Of a stretch of 46,948 bases of DNA, positions 1-8,148 are shown one piece after another. The first letter of the stretch is position 1; each line of letters begins with the position of its first letter. Below the pieces are notes generated by a model, which was given only the letters and a program-made list of their open reading frames with translations, was not told where the DNA came from and did not search any database. The translations under genes and the position numbers were made by a program. This DNA is from Bacillota bacterium. Lineage in GTDB: Bacteria; Bacillota; Clostridia; Clostridiales; Clostridiaceae. The stretch covers positions 1 through 46,948 of the forward strand of contig JAJXWH010000040.1 in NCBI GenBank assembly GCA_021781745.1, written 5' to 3'.

Positions 1-146
1 CAATGTTTTTGTCTTGCAAATATAAAATATCTCAACTTTTTAGGGGTGGCAAGTTATTTATATAAAAAATAAGAAAAATCAAAGGGTTGCTGTCTTAGTT
101 AGATAAAAAACTTTGACAGTACCAATAGCTTTGAGGGGGTGTGATT

Positions 147-923
147 ATGATAAATAAGAAAGAAAAATATATAGTTAATTTAGTTTGGGCTATTGGAATT
201 GTCATAGCTTGGGAATTACTAGCTTTCTTTCTAGAACAAGTAATTCATGATCCTATGGCTGCAGCAAAATTGCCTTATCCACACAGTATTGTTATTTCTA
301 TTGCTGAGAATTTTACTGATTTAATGAGTGCAGCTGGGCTTACTTTTTCAAGGGCAGTATTTGGATTTGCTTTAGGTGCAGCAATAGGATTCATACTAGC
401 TATCATTATGAGTTTATCAAAGATTGCAGAAAAAATAGCGTTGCCATATTTGATAATATCACAAATGATACCTGTTCTTGGCCTAGCTCCTATAATTTTT
501 ACTCTTGTAAGAGATATGAACACATCAAGAATAGTAATCGCAGCTTATATCACATTTTTCCCAGTATCAGTAAACATGTTAAGTGGGTTGAATAGTGTTG
601 AAAGTGATAAAAAGGAATTGTTATATTCATATGCTGCAAAAAAGAGAAGCATTTATTATAAGCTTATGATTCCTTATTCATTGCCATATTTATTTGCAGG
701 ATTAAAAATAGCGGCACCTATGTCAATAACAGCTTCTATTTTAGTAGATATGCTTGGCTCAAGTGGAGGAATTGGAGTTAAACTTTTATATTCTTTATAT
801 TCAGGAACAAAAGATGTTTTTTGGGGATCAGTTGTAACAAGTGCGCTAATGGGGATTTTAAGTTACTTTATTGTAATATTATTTGAAAAAATTTGTATGC
901 CTTGGAGAAAACAAACTACATAA
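147..923 (+). CDS. ABC transporter permease (SsuC/ThiX-like, BPD_transp_1)
   Basis: Integral membrane permease of an ABC importer, 258 aa, with about six hydrophobic segments starting near residue 13. The cytoplasmic coupling loop (LLYSYAAKKRSIYYKLMIPYSLPYLFAGLKIA) is typical of the taurine/nitrate/HMP permease group in its EAA-like spacing and basic-to-Pro-rich turn. The ATG at 147 is preferred over the GTG at 141 because a GAGGGGG ribosome site ends 7 nt upstream of the ATG. It is the first of two adjacent permeases, followed by an NMT1-type binding protein and pyrimidine-catabolic enzymes, so the cargo is probably a pyrimidine, dihydropyrimidine or hydantoin (inference). No ATPase gene is visible; it may lie upstream of the window. 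Bases 1-146 hold no convincing gene or promoter. Confidence 0.85.
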   Translation: MINKKEKYIVNLVWAIGIVIAWELLAFFLEQVIHDPMAAAKLPYPHSIVISIAENFTDLMSAAGLTFSRAVFGFALGAAIGFILAIIMSLSKIAEKIALPYLIISQMIPVLGLAPIIFTLVRDMNTSRIVIAAYITFFPVSVNMLSGLNSVESDKKELLYSYAAKKRSIYYKLMIPYSLPYLFAGLKIAAPMSITASILVDMLGSSGGIGVKLLYSLYSGTKDVFWGSVVTSALMGILSYFIVILFEKICMPWRKQTT

Positions 924-934
924 GGAGGGATTTT

Positions 935-1702
935 ATGACTGAAAAAATTAAAAATGTATTATGGCCCTTAGGCTTTGGAATATTAATTATTATTGCCTGG
1001 CAAGTTGGTCTTTTTCATGATGTATTAGGTTTTAAACCCTTTCAATTGCCAATACCATCTCAAATTGTTAAAACATTAAATGATAATTTTTCTAAAGCAT
1101 TATCTGACACTATTATTACAGTATCAGGTGCTTTAGTAGGACTAGCTTTAGGATGTTTATTTGGATTTATTGTTGCAGTAATAGCTACAGTCTTTCCAAA
1201 GTGGGGCTATACTGGACTTAGTGTAATAGCTGCATTTAATGCAATTCCAATTGTAGCATTATCTCCAATTATGAATCGATGGTTTACTAGTGGTTTTGCA
1301 CAAAAGGTTGGTGTTGTAACAGTTGTATGTATGGCGGCTATGGCAATTAATGCTTATCGAGGTCTAAATGATTTAAAACCCTTTACAAAAGACTTATTAG
1401 AATCTTACGCAGCATCTAAGAAAACTATATTTTTTAAATTACGTTTACCTAATTGTCTGCCAAGTGTACTAACTGCATTAAAGATTAATGTTGCAGCAGC
1501 AATAATGGCGGCTATGATAAGTGAGTATTTTGCTTCTTCAACAGCTGGTATTGGTTTTGGAATTAAAGATAACTTAAGAAAAGGAATGATGGCTATGGGA
1601 TGGTCTTACATAGTTATGGCAGCTTTAGTCGGTATCATTCTTTATCTAATAATTTTACTGGTAGAACGCAGAGCTATAAAATGGCATGCTTCACAAAGAT
1701 AA
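935..1702 (+). CDS. ABC transporter permease (second subunit)
   Basis: Second permease, 255 aa, paralogous to its upstream neighbour and with the same coupling-loop pattern (LESYAASKKTIFFKLRLPNCLPSVLTALKI). It begins at the ATG at 935, 7 nt after an AAGGAGGG site in the 11-nt gap behind the first permease, so the two are translated from one transcript and probably form a heterodimeric channel. Hydrophobic segments begin near residues 10, 60, 95, 120, 185 and 225. The family imports small aromatic or sulfonated molecules and pyrimidine precursors; the substrate here is inferred from the downstream enzymes. Confidence 0.85.
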   Translation: MTEKIKNVLWPLGFGILIIIAWQVGLFHDVLGFKPFQLPIPSQIVKTLNDNFSKALSDTIITVSGALVGLALGCLFGFIVAVIATVFPKWGYTGLSVIAAFNAIPIVALSPIMNRWFTSGFAQKVGVVTVVCMAAMAINAYRGLNDLKPFTKDLLESYAASKKTIFFKLRLPNCLPSVLTALKINVAAAIMAAMISEYFASSTAGIGFGIKDNLRKGMMAMGWSYIVMAALVGIILYLIILLVERRAIKWHASQR

Positions 1703-1737
1703 GATATATAAATGTATTTAATGAGGAGGAATTTATT

Positions 1738-2799
1738 ATGAAAAAGAAGTTATTAGCTTTAGGACTAGCTGTAGTAATGATGGGGGCAACGCTTATAGGG
1801 TGTGGGTCAAAAACATCAGATACAACAGCAAAAGATACTGCAAAATCAGAAGATACAGTGAAGAAAGATGGCCAATTAGACAAAGTAACGCTTCAATTAA
1901 AATGGCTTCCGCAATCACAGTTCATGGGGTATTATGTGGCTGCAGCAAAAGGATACTATAAAGAAGAAGGAATTGATATTCAAATCCTACCAGGAGGTAG
2001 TGATATTATTCCTGAACAAAATGTTTATAACGGTGTAGCTAATATTGGGGTTACTTGGGTATCAAGTTTAATGACATATCAAGCTCAAGGGTATTCATTA
2101 CAAGAAGTAGCTCAAGTTTTCCAAAAGTCTGGTATGTTATTAGTATCTAAGAAAGAAAAAGGAATTAATTCACCAAAAGATTTGGCTGGTAAAAAAGTAG
2201 GTAACTGGTTTGGTGGAAATGAATATGAACTTCTAGCACTACTTTCAAAATACAATTTAGACAAAGAGAAGGATTTAAAGCTTGTACAGCAAGATTTTAC
2301 AATGGATCAACTAAAAGAAGGTTCAGTTGATGCTGCATCAGCAATGACTTATAACGAATTTGGTTTATTACTAGAAGGCGGTCTGAAAAAAGAAGATTTA
2401 AATGTAATTGATATGAACAATGAAAATGTTGCAATGATGGAAGACTGTTTATTTGTTAATTCAGATTGGGCAGCTAAAAATAAAGACTTAGTAGTTCGTT
2501 TCTTAAAAGCTTCAATTAAAGGTTGGAAAGATGCAGTTCAAGATCCAGAAGCAGCAGGAAAAACAGTTTATGATGTTGATAAATCAGTTTCCTTAGACCA
2601 CCAAGTATATATGGCAAAAGAAGTTGCTAAGCTCGTAGCTCCACAAGGTTTTGATGCTTCAAAAATTGGGCAAATCGATATGAATGCGATTAAACAAACA
2701 GGAGATTTCTTAAAGAAATACAATAAAGATTTAGCAAAAGACCCAGTAGTAGATGATACTACATTTACATCAAAGTATTGGGATGAAGCAACAAAGTAA
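1738..2799 (+). CDS. NMT1/THI5-like substrate-binding lipoprotein
   Basis: Extracellular solute-binding lipoprotein, 353 aa. It starts at the ATG at 1738, behind a strong AGGAGG; the upstream in-frame extension lies inside the permease gene. The signal peptide (KKKLLALGLAVVMMGATL) ends in a lipobox LIGC, giving a lipidated Cys near residue 23. The mature part begins with the family hallmark LKWLPQSQFMGYYVAAAKGYY, followed by a GG-rich loop and the GVTWVSS segment of ThiY/NMT1 proteins. That family binds pyrimidines such as formylaminopyrimidine or HMP, which fits import for the enzymes that follow. It belongs with the two permeases just upstream. After it comes a 185-nt gap holding a weak imperfect hairpin near 2860-2890. 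Confidence 0.87.
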   Translation: MKKKLLALGLAVVMMGATLIGCGSKTSDTTAKDTAKSEDTVKKDGQLDKVTLQLKWLPQSQFMGYYVAAAKGYYKEEGIDIQILPGGSDIIPEQNVYNGVANIGVTWVSSLMTYQAQGYSLQEVAQVFQKSGMLLVSKKEKGINSPKDLAGKKVGNWFGGNEYELLALLSKYNLDKEKDLKLVQQDFTMDQLKEGSVDAASAMTYNEFGLLLEGGLKKEDLNVIDMNNENVAMMEDCLFVNSDWAAKNKDLVVRFLKASIKGWKDAVQDPEAAGKTVYDVDKSVSLDHQVYMAKEVAKLVAPQGFDASKIGQIDMNAIKQTGDFLKKYNKDLAKDPVVDDTTFTSKYWDEATK

Positions 2800-2984
2800 T
2801 TTAGCTTTCTTTGATTCAAGTGCAGGTTAATGCCAAATAAATCTTGTAAAAATTTAATCCCAGAGGATATATGTATTCTCTGGGATACAAAATATAATTT
2901 AAGAAAAGAATTTACCATTAGTGAAATTAAACTAACATGAATTCAAAAGATTTAAATTTAATGGAAAAGGGAGGAGAAAAGTTT

Positions 2985-4352
2985 ATGGATTTAATTATTA
3001 AGAATGGAACTATAGTAACACCAAGTGAGTCTTATTTAGCAGATATTGCTGTTAAGGATGGGAAAATTGTAGGTATTGGAACTAATTTTTCAGAAGATGG
3101 ATCTCAAGTTGTAGATGCTAAAGGAAAATTAGTTTTACCAGGTGCCATTGATGCACATACTCATCTAGCAATGCCATTTGGAGGGACAGTTTCGGCAGAT
3201 AGTTATTTAGCTGGAACAAGAGCTGCAGCCTGTGGTGGTGTTACAACAGTTTTTGATTATCCAATGCAAAGAAAAGGAAGTGGAATAATTGAAACTGTTG
3301 AGGGAAGAAAAGCAATGTGCGATCCCGAAGCTTGTGTAGACTACGCATTTCATTGCTGTATAACAGATTTAAATGAGGGTGCTATTCTAGATGAATTTGA
3401 AGCTGCCGTTAATTATGGAATTACAAGTTTTAAATGCTTTTTAGTATATAAAAAGGAAGGCATGATGGTAGACGACGGAACATTGGTGAAAATATTATTA
3501 AAGGCCAAGGAAACTGGTGCTATTACTAATATTCATGCTGAAAACCCAGATTTAATTGATTTAAATATTGAAAAATTCTTAAAAGAAGGAAAGACTTCGG
3601 CTTGGTATCATTATTTAAGCAGACCAGAATATGTAGAAGCAGAAGCTGATAAGAGAGCAGTACATTGGGCTAAATCAATAGGAGCACCTCTTTATTTAGT
3701 TCATATGGCTGATAAAGAAGGATTAGAAGCAGCTATAGAAGCTAAAAGAGAAGGTCATGATATTTTCATTGAAACATGTCCACAATATTTAGAATTTACT
3801 TGTGATGTATATAAAAGAGAAGATGGAAGAAACTTTGTATGTTCACCACCAATGAAAGGCCAAGAAAGCCAGGATGCACTTTGGAAAGCAATTAAAAATG
3901 GCGATATTGATTCAGTAGCTACAGATCACTGTCCATTCCAAAGCTATGAAAAAGACTGGGGAAAAGATAATTTTACAAAGATTCCTAATGGATGTGCTGG
4001 CATAGAAAATTTATATCCCTATATGCTTTCAGCTGCTAATGAAGGTAAGATTAGTTTTAACCGAGTAGTAGAATTATGTTCATTTAATCCAGCAAAAATA
4101 TTTGGATGCGATCAAAAAGGGTCTTTAGCAGTTGGAAAGGATGCTGATATTGTAATTTATGATCCAAATAAAGACTTTACAATTTCAGTTAACAACATGC
4201 ATTCAGATTATGACCATACCATTTGGGAAGGAAAAACTCTTCATGGTTACCCAGTTAAGACTTTTGTACGTGGAAATCTTGTATATGATAATGGTGAATT
4301 TGTAGGAAAACCAGGAATAGGGCAATTTGTAAAACGAATAGGACGAAAATAA
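2985..4352 (+). CDS. hydA: Dihydropyrimidinase / D-hydantoinase
   Basis: Cyclic amidohydrolase, 455 aa, that opens the ring of 5,6-dihydrouracil or dihydrothymine, and often hydantoins, to the N-carbamoyl acid. All binuclear-metal ligands of the amidohydrolase family are visible: HxH in DAHTH near residue 60, the carbamylated Lys in TSFKCF near 150, His in NIHAEN near 182, His in LVHMAD near 239, and Asp in ATDHCPF near 315. The ATG at 2985 is chosen because GGAGG lies 8 nt upstream; two earlier in-frame ATGs (2937, 2961) have no such site and precede the conserved DLIIKNG start. It sits between the transporter and the dehydrogenase. Hydantoinase, dihydropyrimidinase and phenylhydantoinase cannot be told apart by motif; the adjacent preA-like gene favours dihydropyrimidine. 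Confidence 0.92.
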   Translation: MDLIIKNGTIVTPSESYLADIAVKDGKIVGIGTNFSEDGSQVVDAKGKLVLPGAIDAHTHLAMPFGGTVSADSYLAGTRAAACGGVTTVFDYPMQRKGSGIIETVEGRKAMCDPEACVDYAFHCCITDLNEGAILDEFEAAVNYGITSFKCFLVYKKEGMMVDDGTLVKILLKAKETGAITNIHAENPDLIDLNIEKFLKEGKTSAWYHYLSRPEYVEAEADKRAVHWAKSIGAPLYLVHMADKEGLEAAIEAKREGHDIFIETCPQYLEFTCDVYKREDGRNFVCSPPMKGQESQDALWKAIKNGDIDSVATDHCPFQSYEKDWGKDNFTKIPNGCAGIENLYPYMLSAANEGKISFNRVVELCSFNPAKIFGCDQKGSLAVGKDADIVIYDPNKDFTISVNNMHSDYDHTIWEGKTLHGYPVKTFVRGNLVYDNGEFVGKPGIGQFVKRIGRK

Positions 4353-4372
4353 GAGATTTAGGAGGAATGGAA

Positions 4373-5875
4373 ATGAGTAGTTTATTTTATAAAGATATTT
4401 CTATTAATGAATATGTATCAGGATGCTTACTTTGTAATGAAGCACCTTGTAGTAAAGCTTGTCCCCACTCGCTTGAAGCGGATAGTATTATTCGTTCCTT
4501 GAGATTTGAAAATAAGGCTGGGGCAGTGAATAAACTGCCACATCCACTTCCTTGTGAAACTTGTGAGACAAAACCATGTAAAGAAGCTTGTTTAAAAGGA
4601 AAAATTAATGAACCAGTACCTATTGATAAAATAATGAAAGCAATTTCAACTGAGCCTAAAACAAAAGAGGAAGAAGTTGATTTATCTATAGATTTTTGTG
4701 GTGTATCATGTGAAAATCCATTTTTTCTTTCTTCATCTGTAGTTGGAAGTAATTATGAGATGGTTGCAAAGGCATTTGAAATGGGATGGGCAGGAGTTGC
4801 ATTTAAGACTATTGGTATGTTTGTGCCGAAAGAGGTTTCACCAAGGTTTGCTGCTCTAAGTAAAGAAAGTGTACCTTTTGTAGGCTTTAAGAACATAGAG
4901 CAAATTTCAGATCATACGTTGGAAGAAAATATTGAATTTTTAAAGAAATTGAAAAAAAATTATCCAAGCAAAATTATTGTTGCATCTATAATGGGTCAAA
5001 ACGAGGAAGAATGGACTAAATTAGGAGAACTGATGACAGAATCAGGCGCAGATATTATTGAATGTAATTTCTCATGCCCACATATGACCGGTGAAGGCTT
5101 AGGTTCTGATGTTGGGCAAAACCCAGAGCTAGTAGCTCAATATACTAAAGCAACTATAAAAGGAACAAACTTACCTATACTTGCCAAGATGACACCGAAC
5201 ATTGGAAATATGGAAATACCAGCAATGGCTGCAATGAAATCAGGTGCAACAGGAATAGCAGCAATTAATACAATTAAAAGTATTATGAATGTAAATTTAG
5301 AAAGCTTTGCTTCAGAACCAAACGTAGAAGGTAAGACTAGCGTTGGAGGATATTCAGGTAAAGCGGTAAAACCAATTGCACTTCGTTTTATCCATGATAT
5401 GAAAAATTGTGAAGATTTAAAGAGTGCTCCGATAAGCGGAATGGGTGGTATTGAAACATGGAAAGATGCAGCTGAATTTCTAGCTTTAGGATGCGAAAAT
5501 TTACAAATTACAACATCAGTTATGCAGTATGGTTATAGAGTTATTGATGATTTAATTAGTGGGATGAAATTATACTTAAGTTCTCAAGGATATAAAAATA
5601 TATCTGATATTATTGGTAAAGCTCTACCTAATATTGTTCCGGCAGACAAGCTGGAAAGGGATAGTATATGCTATCCAAGGTTTGATAGAGAGAAATGTGT
5701 AGGCTGCGAACGATGCTACTTATCTTGTTATGATGGTGGACATCAAGCAATAAAAATAGATGAAAAATCAAATAAGCCTATTCTTATAGCTGATAAGTGT
5801 GTGGGATGCCAATTATGTGTTACTGTATGTCCAGCACAAGCAATTTCATCAGGTAAAAGAGTAAAAAATAAATGA
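4373..5875 (+). CDS. preA: PreA-like dihydropyrimidine dehydrogenase with N-terminal Fe-S domain and no FAD/NAD(P)H domain
   Basis: 500 aa, predicted to interconvert uracil/thymine and 5,6-dihydropyrimidines. Residues about 1-95 carry two four-Cys motifs (C18-x2-C21-x4-C26-x3-C30 and C61-x2-C64-x4-C69-x3-C73) of the kind found in the cluster domain of PreT, GltD and domain I of mammalian DPYD. Residues about 105-400 are an FMN-binding dihydroorotate-dehydrogenase-like barrel, very close to E. coli PreA (FCGVSCENPFFLSSS, ECNFSCPHM, LAKMTPNI, GYSGKAVKPIALRF, ISGMGGIETW). The C-terminus is a two-cluster ferredoxin domain (CVGCERCYLSC and CVGCQLCVTVCP). The Rossmann FAD and NAD(P)H domains that normally join cluster domain to barrel are absent. 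The ATG at 4373 has AGGAGG 7 nt upstream, whereas the ATG at 4367 abuts it. Cofactor and redox partner are inferred. Confidence 0.88.
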   Translation: MSSLFYKDISINEYVSGCLLCNEAPCSKACPHSLEADSIIRSLRFENKAGAVNKLPHPLPCETCETKPCKEACLKGKINEPVPIDKIMKAISTEPKTKEEEVDLSIDFCGVSCENPFFLSSSVVGSNYEMVAKAFEMGWAGVAFKTIGMFVPKEVSPRFAALSKESVPFVGFKNIEQISDHTLEENIEFLKKLKKNYPSKIIVASIMGQNEEEWTKLGELMTESGADIIECNFSCPHMTGEGLGSDVGQNPELVAQYTKATIKGTNLPILAKMTPNIGNMEIPAMAAMKSGATGIAAINTIKSIMNVNLESFASEPNVEGKTSVGGYSGKAVKPIALRFIHDMKNCEDLKSAPISGMGGIETWKDAAEFLALGCENLQITTSVMQYGYRVIDDLISGMKLYLSSQGYKNISDIIGKALPNIVPADKLERDSICYPRFDREKCVGCERCYLSCYDGGHQAIKIDEKSNKPILIADKCVGCQLCVTVCPAQAISSGKRVKNK

Positions 5876-5915
5876 TTTAAATAAATATGAGAAAGAATTA
5901 AAGGGGGATATTGAT

Positions 5916-7136
5916 ATGTTAACTTGTAACAAAGAAAGACTTCAAGACAAAATCACAACTTTTAGTAAATTTGGAGATACAGGAAAGGGTGGAATCACAA
6001 GATTGTCTTTATCACCAGCGGCTTTAGAGGCTAGAGAAGAATTTTGCAGAAGATGTAAAGCACTTGGAATGGATATAAAAACAGATGATATGGCAAATAT
6101 CTATGCAACTATTCAAGGAGAAGAAAATTTACCTGCAATTATGATGGGGTCTCATGCTGATTCAGTTAAACAAGGCGGAAATTACGATGGTATTTTAGGA
6201 GTTCTTACTGCTTTAGAAGCAGCAGAAACTATAGTAACAGAAAAAATTCCTCATAAGCATCCAATTACGGTAGTTATATGGACTAATGAAGAAGGTGCAC
6301 GTTTTGAACCTGCAATGATGTCCTCTGGGGTTATAACAGGTAAGTTTGATAAAGATGTTATGTTAGCTTCTAAGGATACAGAAGGAGTAACTTTTAAAGA
6401 AGCATTAGAAGCTAGCGGATATATGGGTGAGATTGAAAATAGAATGATTCCTGAAAAATACAGGGCATTAGTTGAATTACATGTTGAACAAGGTCCAGTA
6501 TTAGAAGATGAAAAAATAGATATTGGGGTTGTTGAAGGTGTCTGTGGTATGATTAACTATGAGTTTACATTTGTAGGCCAAGCTGATCATGCTGGAACAA
6601 CACCAATGAAATATAGAAAAGATGCTTTATATGCAGCAGTAAAGACTATACAATATCTTCATGATGAACTTGATAAACTTGATAGCAAATTAGTTTATAC
6701 AACAGGTAAGATATCAGCTCATCCAAATATTCATACTATTATACCTGATATTGTTAAGTTTACCTTGGATGCAAGACATCAAGATCCTGAGGTAATTAAT
6801 CAAGTTCTTGAAATAATTAAGGCAATTCCAAAAGTTGTTGAGAAATGCGAAGCTAGCTATGAAGAAGCATGGTCACGTAAAACAGTACGTTTCTACTCTG
6901 AATTTATAGACTATGTTGAAAAAAATGCTAAAGAATTTGGATATTCTACTAAGAGAATGTACAGCGGTCCTGGACACGATGCTCAATTTATTACAGATAT
7001 AATTCCTACTACAATGATTTTTGTTCCAAGTGAAAAAGGGCATAGTCATTGTGAGAAAGAGTTTACACCATTAGAAAATTGCTGGAAAGGTGCAAATGTC
7101 TTATTACAAACAATTTTAGATATTGATAGAAATTAA
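5916..7136 (+). CDS. M20-family N-carbamoyl amidohydrolase (beta-ureidopropionase / AmaB-HyuC type)
   Basis: Zinc-dependent amidase, 406 aa, expected to hydrolyse the N-carbamoyl-beta-amino acid made by the dihydropyrimidinase to the beta-amino acid, CO2 and NH3. Family motifs appear in order: GSHADSVKQGGNYDGILGVL (metal His and bridging Asp), NEEGARF (catalytic Glu and metal Glu), ELHVEQGPVLE (metal His), the lid-domain motif ADHAGTTPMKYRKDA, and GPGHDAQF near the C-terminus. It starts 40 nt after preA with an AGGGGG site. As the last gene before a strong terminator, it completes a three-enzyme reductive pathway in one transcription unit. N-carbamoyl-L-amino acid, allantoate and ureidoglycolate amidohydrolases share this fold; context favours ureidopropionate. 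Confidence 0.9.
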   Translation: MLTCNKERLQDKITTFSKFGDTGKGGITRLSLSPAALEAREEFCRRCKALGMDIKTDDMANIYATIQGEENLPAIMMGSHADSVKQGGNYDGILGVLTALEAAETIVTEKIPHKHPITVVIWTNEEGARFEPAMMSSGVITGKFDKDVMLASKDTEGVTFKEALEASGYMGEIENRMIPEKYRALVELHVEQGPVLEDEKIDIGVVEGVCGMINYEFTFVGQADHAGTTPMKYRKDALYAAVKTIQYLHDELDKLDSKLVYTTGKISAHPNIHTIIPDIVKFTLDARHQDPEVINQVLEIIKAIPKVVEKCEASYEEAWSRKTVRFYSEFIDYVEKNAKEFGYSTKRMYSGPGHDAQFITDIIPTTMIFVPSEKGHSHCEKEFTPLENCWKGANVLLQTILDIDRN

Positions 7137-7143
7137 TTTTGAT

Positions 7144-7197
7144 AAATAGAAAAGCTAATCTTATGATACTGAGGTCATAAGATTAGCTTTTCTATTT
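7144..7197 (+). terminator. Rho-independent terminator, 23-bp perfect stem
   Basis: Bases 7144-7166 pair perfectly with 7175-7197 around an 8-nt loop, and the right arm runs into a T-run to 7200. It sits 8 nt after the amidohydrolase stop. The right arm contains the stop codon (7194-7192) of the convergent small gene on the minus strand, so it can end transcription from both sides. Confidence 0.9.
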
Positions 7198-7377
7198 TTT
7201 CAAGTCCTCCTTAATTCTTTTTTCTGCAGAATTTTCTCTATCTATATTAGCTAACCCTAATTTATACGGACCATAGGCTAACAAGGTATCAATATTCTTA
7301 GTTAAATCTTCTTGAAATTCATTAACTTCTTCAGTTTTTCCTAGTTCTTTATTTATTTCTTTTTTCTTATCAATCAT
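7192..7377 (-). CDS. Small charged protein of unknown function
   Basis: A 61-aa, Lys/Glu-rich, soluble protein. The ATG at 7377 is preferred because GAGGAG lies about 6-8 nt upstream on the minus strand; the longer in-frame start at 7434 covers that ribosome site and lacks its own. The centre (LLAYGPYKLGLANIDREN) is the least polar part; both ends look helical. I recognise no family. The stop codon lies inside the terminator of the convergent catabolic operon. It could be a small spore or stress protein, but nothing in the sequence shows that. Confidence 0.55.
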   Translation of the reverse strand: MIDKKKEINKELGKTEEVNEFQEDLTKNIDTLLAYGPYKLGLANIDRENSAEKRIKEDLKK

Positions 7378-7487
7378 AATGATTTCTCCTCGAAATTTAA
7401 CGAATTTGGATTTTGATAAATAAATTACTCGCAAGTAATTACCAAAATTAATTTTTACACAGTCTTAATAGGCGTGTGCAGTTTTTG

Positions 7488-7542
7488 CATAAAAACCACG
7501 CATAAGTAAGAATTAATTTGATTATTATGCATGGTTTTTATG
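7488..7542 (-). terminator. Hairpin downstream of the CBS-domain gene
   Basis: Bases 7488-7505 pair with 7525-7542 over 18 bp with one G-U/mismatch position and a 19-nt loop. It starts 8 nt beyond the stop of the minus-strand CBS gene. The T-run on the minus strand is within the arm rather than after it, so terminator activity is likely but not certain. Confidence 0.6.
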
Positions 7543-7550
7543 TTTAATAA

Positions 7551-7985
7551 TTAAATGTGATTATTAGTTCCAGGTTCTGAGATATTTTTAAGTGCAACTT
7601 CAGCATTATCTTGTAAGTTAGGCTCTTGTGAAATATCTCCTAGAGCAACTATACCAACAAGATTGTTATTATCAACAATAGGTAATCTTCTTACTTGGTG
7701 CCTGCTCATTAATCTTACAGCTTCATGAACATCCATATCTGGACTTCCTGTTACGGGATCTGAAGTCATAAAATTACAAATTTTTTGTTGACTTGTATTA
7801 GCACCAGATGCTACAGCATTTAAAGTAATATCCCTATCTGTAATTATTCCAACTAATTTTCCAGAATCATCACATACAGGTATAGAACCTACATCAAATT
7901 GTCTCATCATTTGAGCAGCTCTTTCAATAGAATCCGCTGCATTTAAATTTACTATATCTTTTGACATTACATCTTTTATTTGCAT
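7551..7985 (-). CDS. Tandem CBS-domain protein
   Basis: 144 aa, two CBS domains and almost nothing else: domain 1 about residues 5-60 (IKDVMSKDIVNL ... GKLVGIITDRDI) and domain 2 about 72-128 (MTSDPVTGSPDM ... NLVGIVALGDIS). Free-standing CBS pairs (YhcV/Hrp1-like) bind adenine nucleotides such as AMP, ATP or SAM and act as energy or redox sensors; the ligand here is unknown. The ATG at 7985 is chosen because AGGAGG ends 8 nt upstream, whereas the GTG at 7994 overlaps that site. It is divergent from the FAD oxidoreductase at 8149; the 163-nt gap between them must hold both promoters. Confidence 0.88.
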   Translation of the reverse strand: MQIKDVMSKDIVNLNAADSIERAAQMMRQFDVGSIPVCDDSGKLVGIITDRDITLNAVASGANTSQQKICNFMTSDPVTGSPDMDVHEAVRLMSRHQVRRLPIVDNNNLVGIVALGDISQEPNLQDNAEVALKNISEPGTNNHI

Positions 7986-8148
7986 TATATCCACCTCCTA
8001 AAATATATTTCCCAATGAATGAGTATTTTATTATTAAAAATTTTGGTTAAATTACATTTTCTCTAAGAATGAGTTTATGATGGTGAACTTAAAATAAGTA
8101 ATCGAATATACTATATAATGAGGAAACTATAATTTAAAGGAGAATTAA

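Noticed and set aside
1..146. Riboswitch or tail of an ABC ATPase gene upstream of the first permease
   Set aside because: No frame resembles an ATPase C-terminus and no known riboswitch core was recognised.
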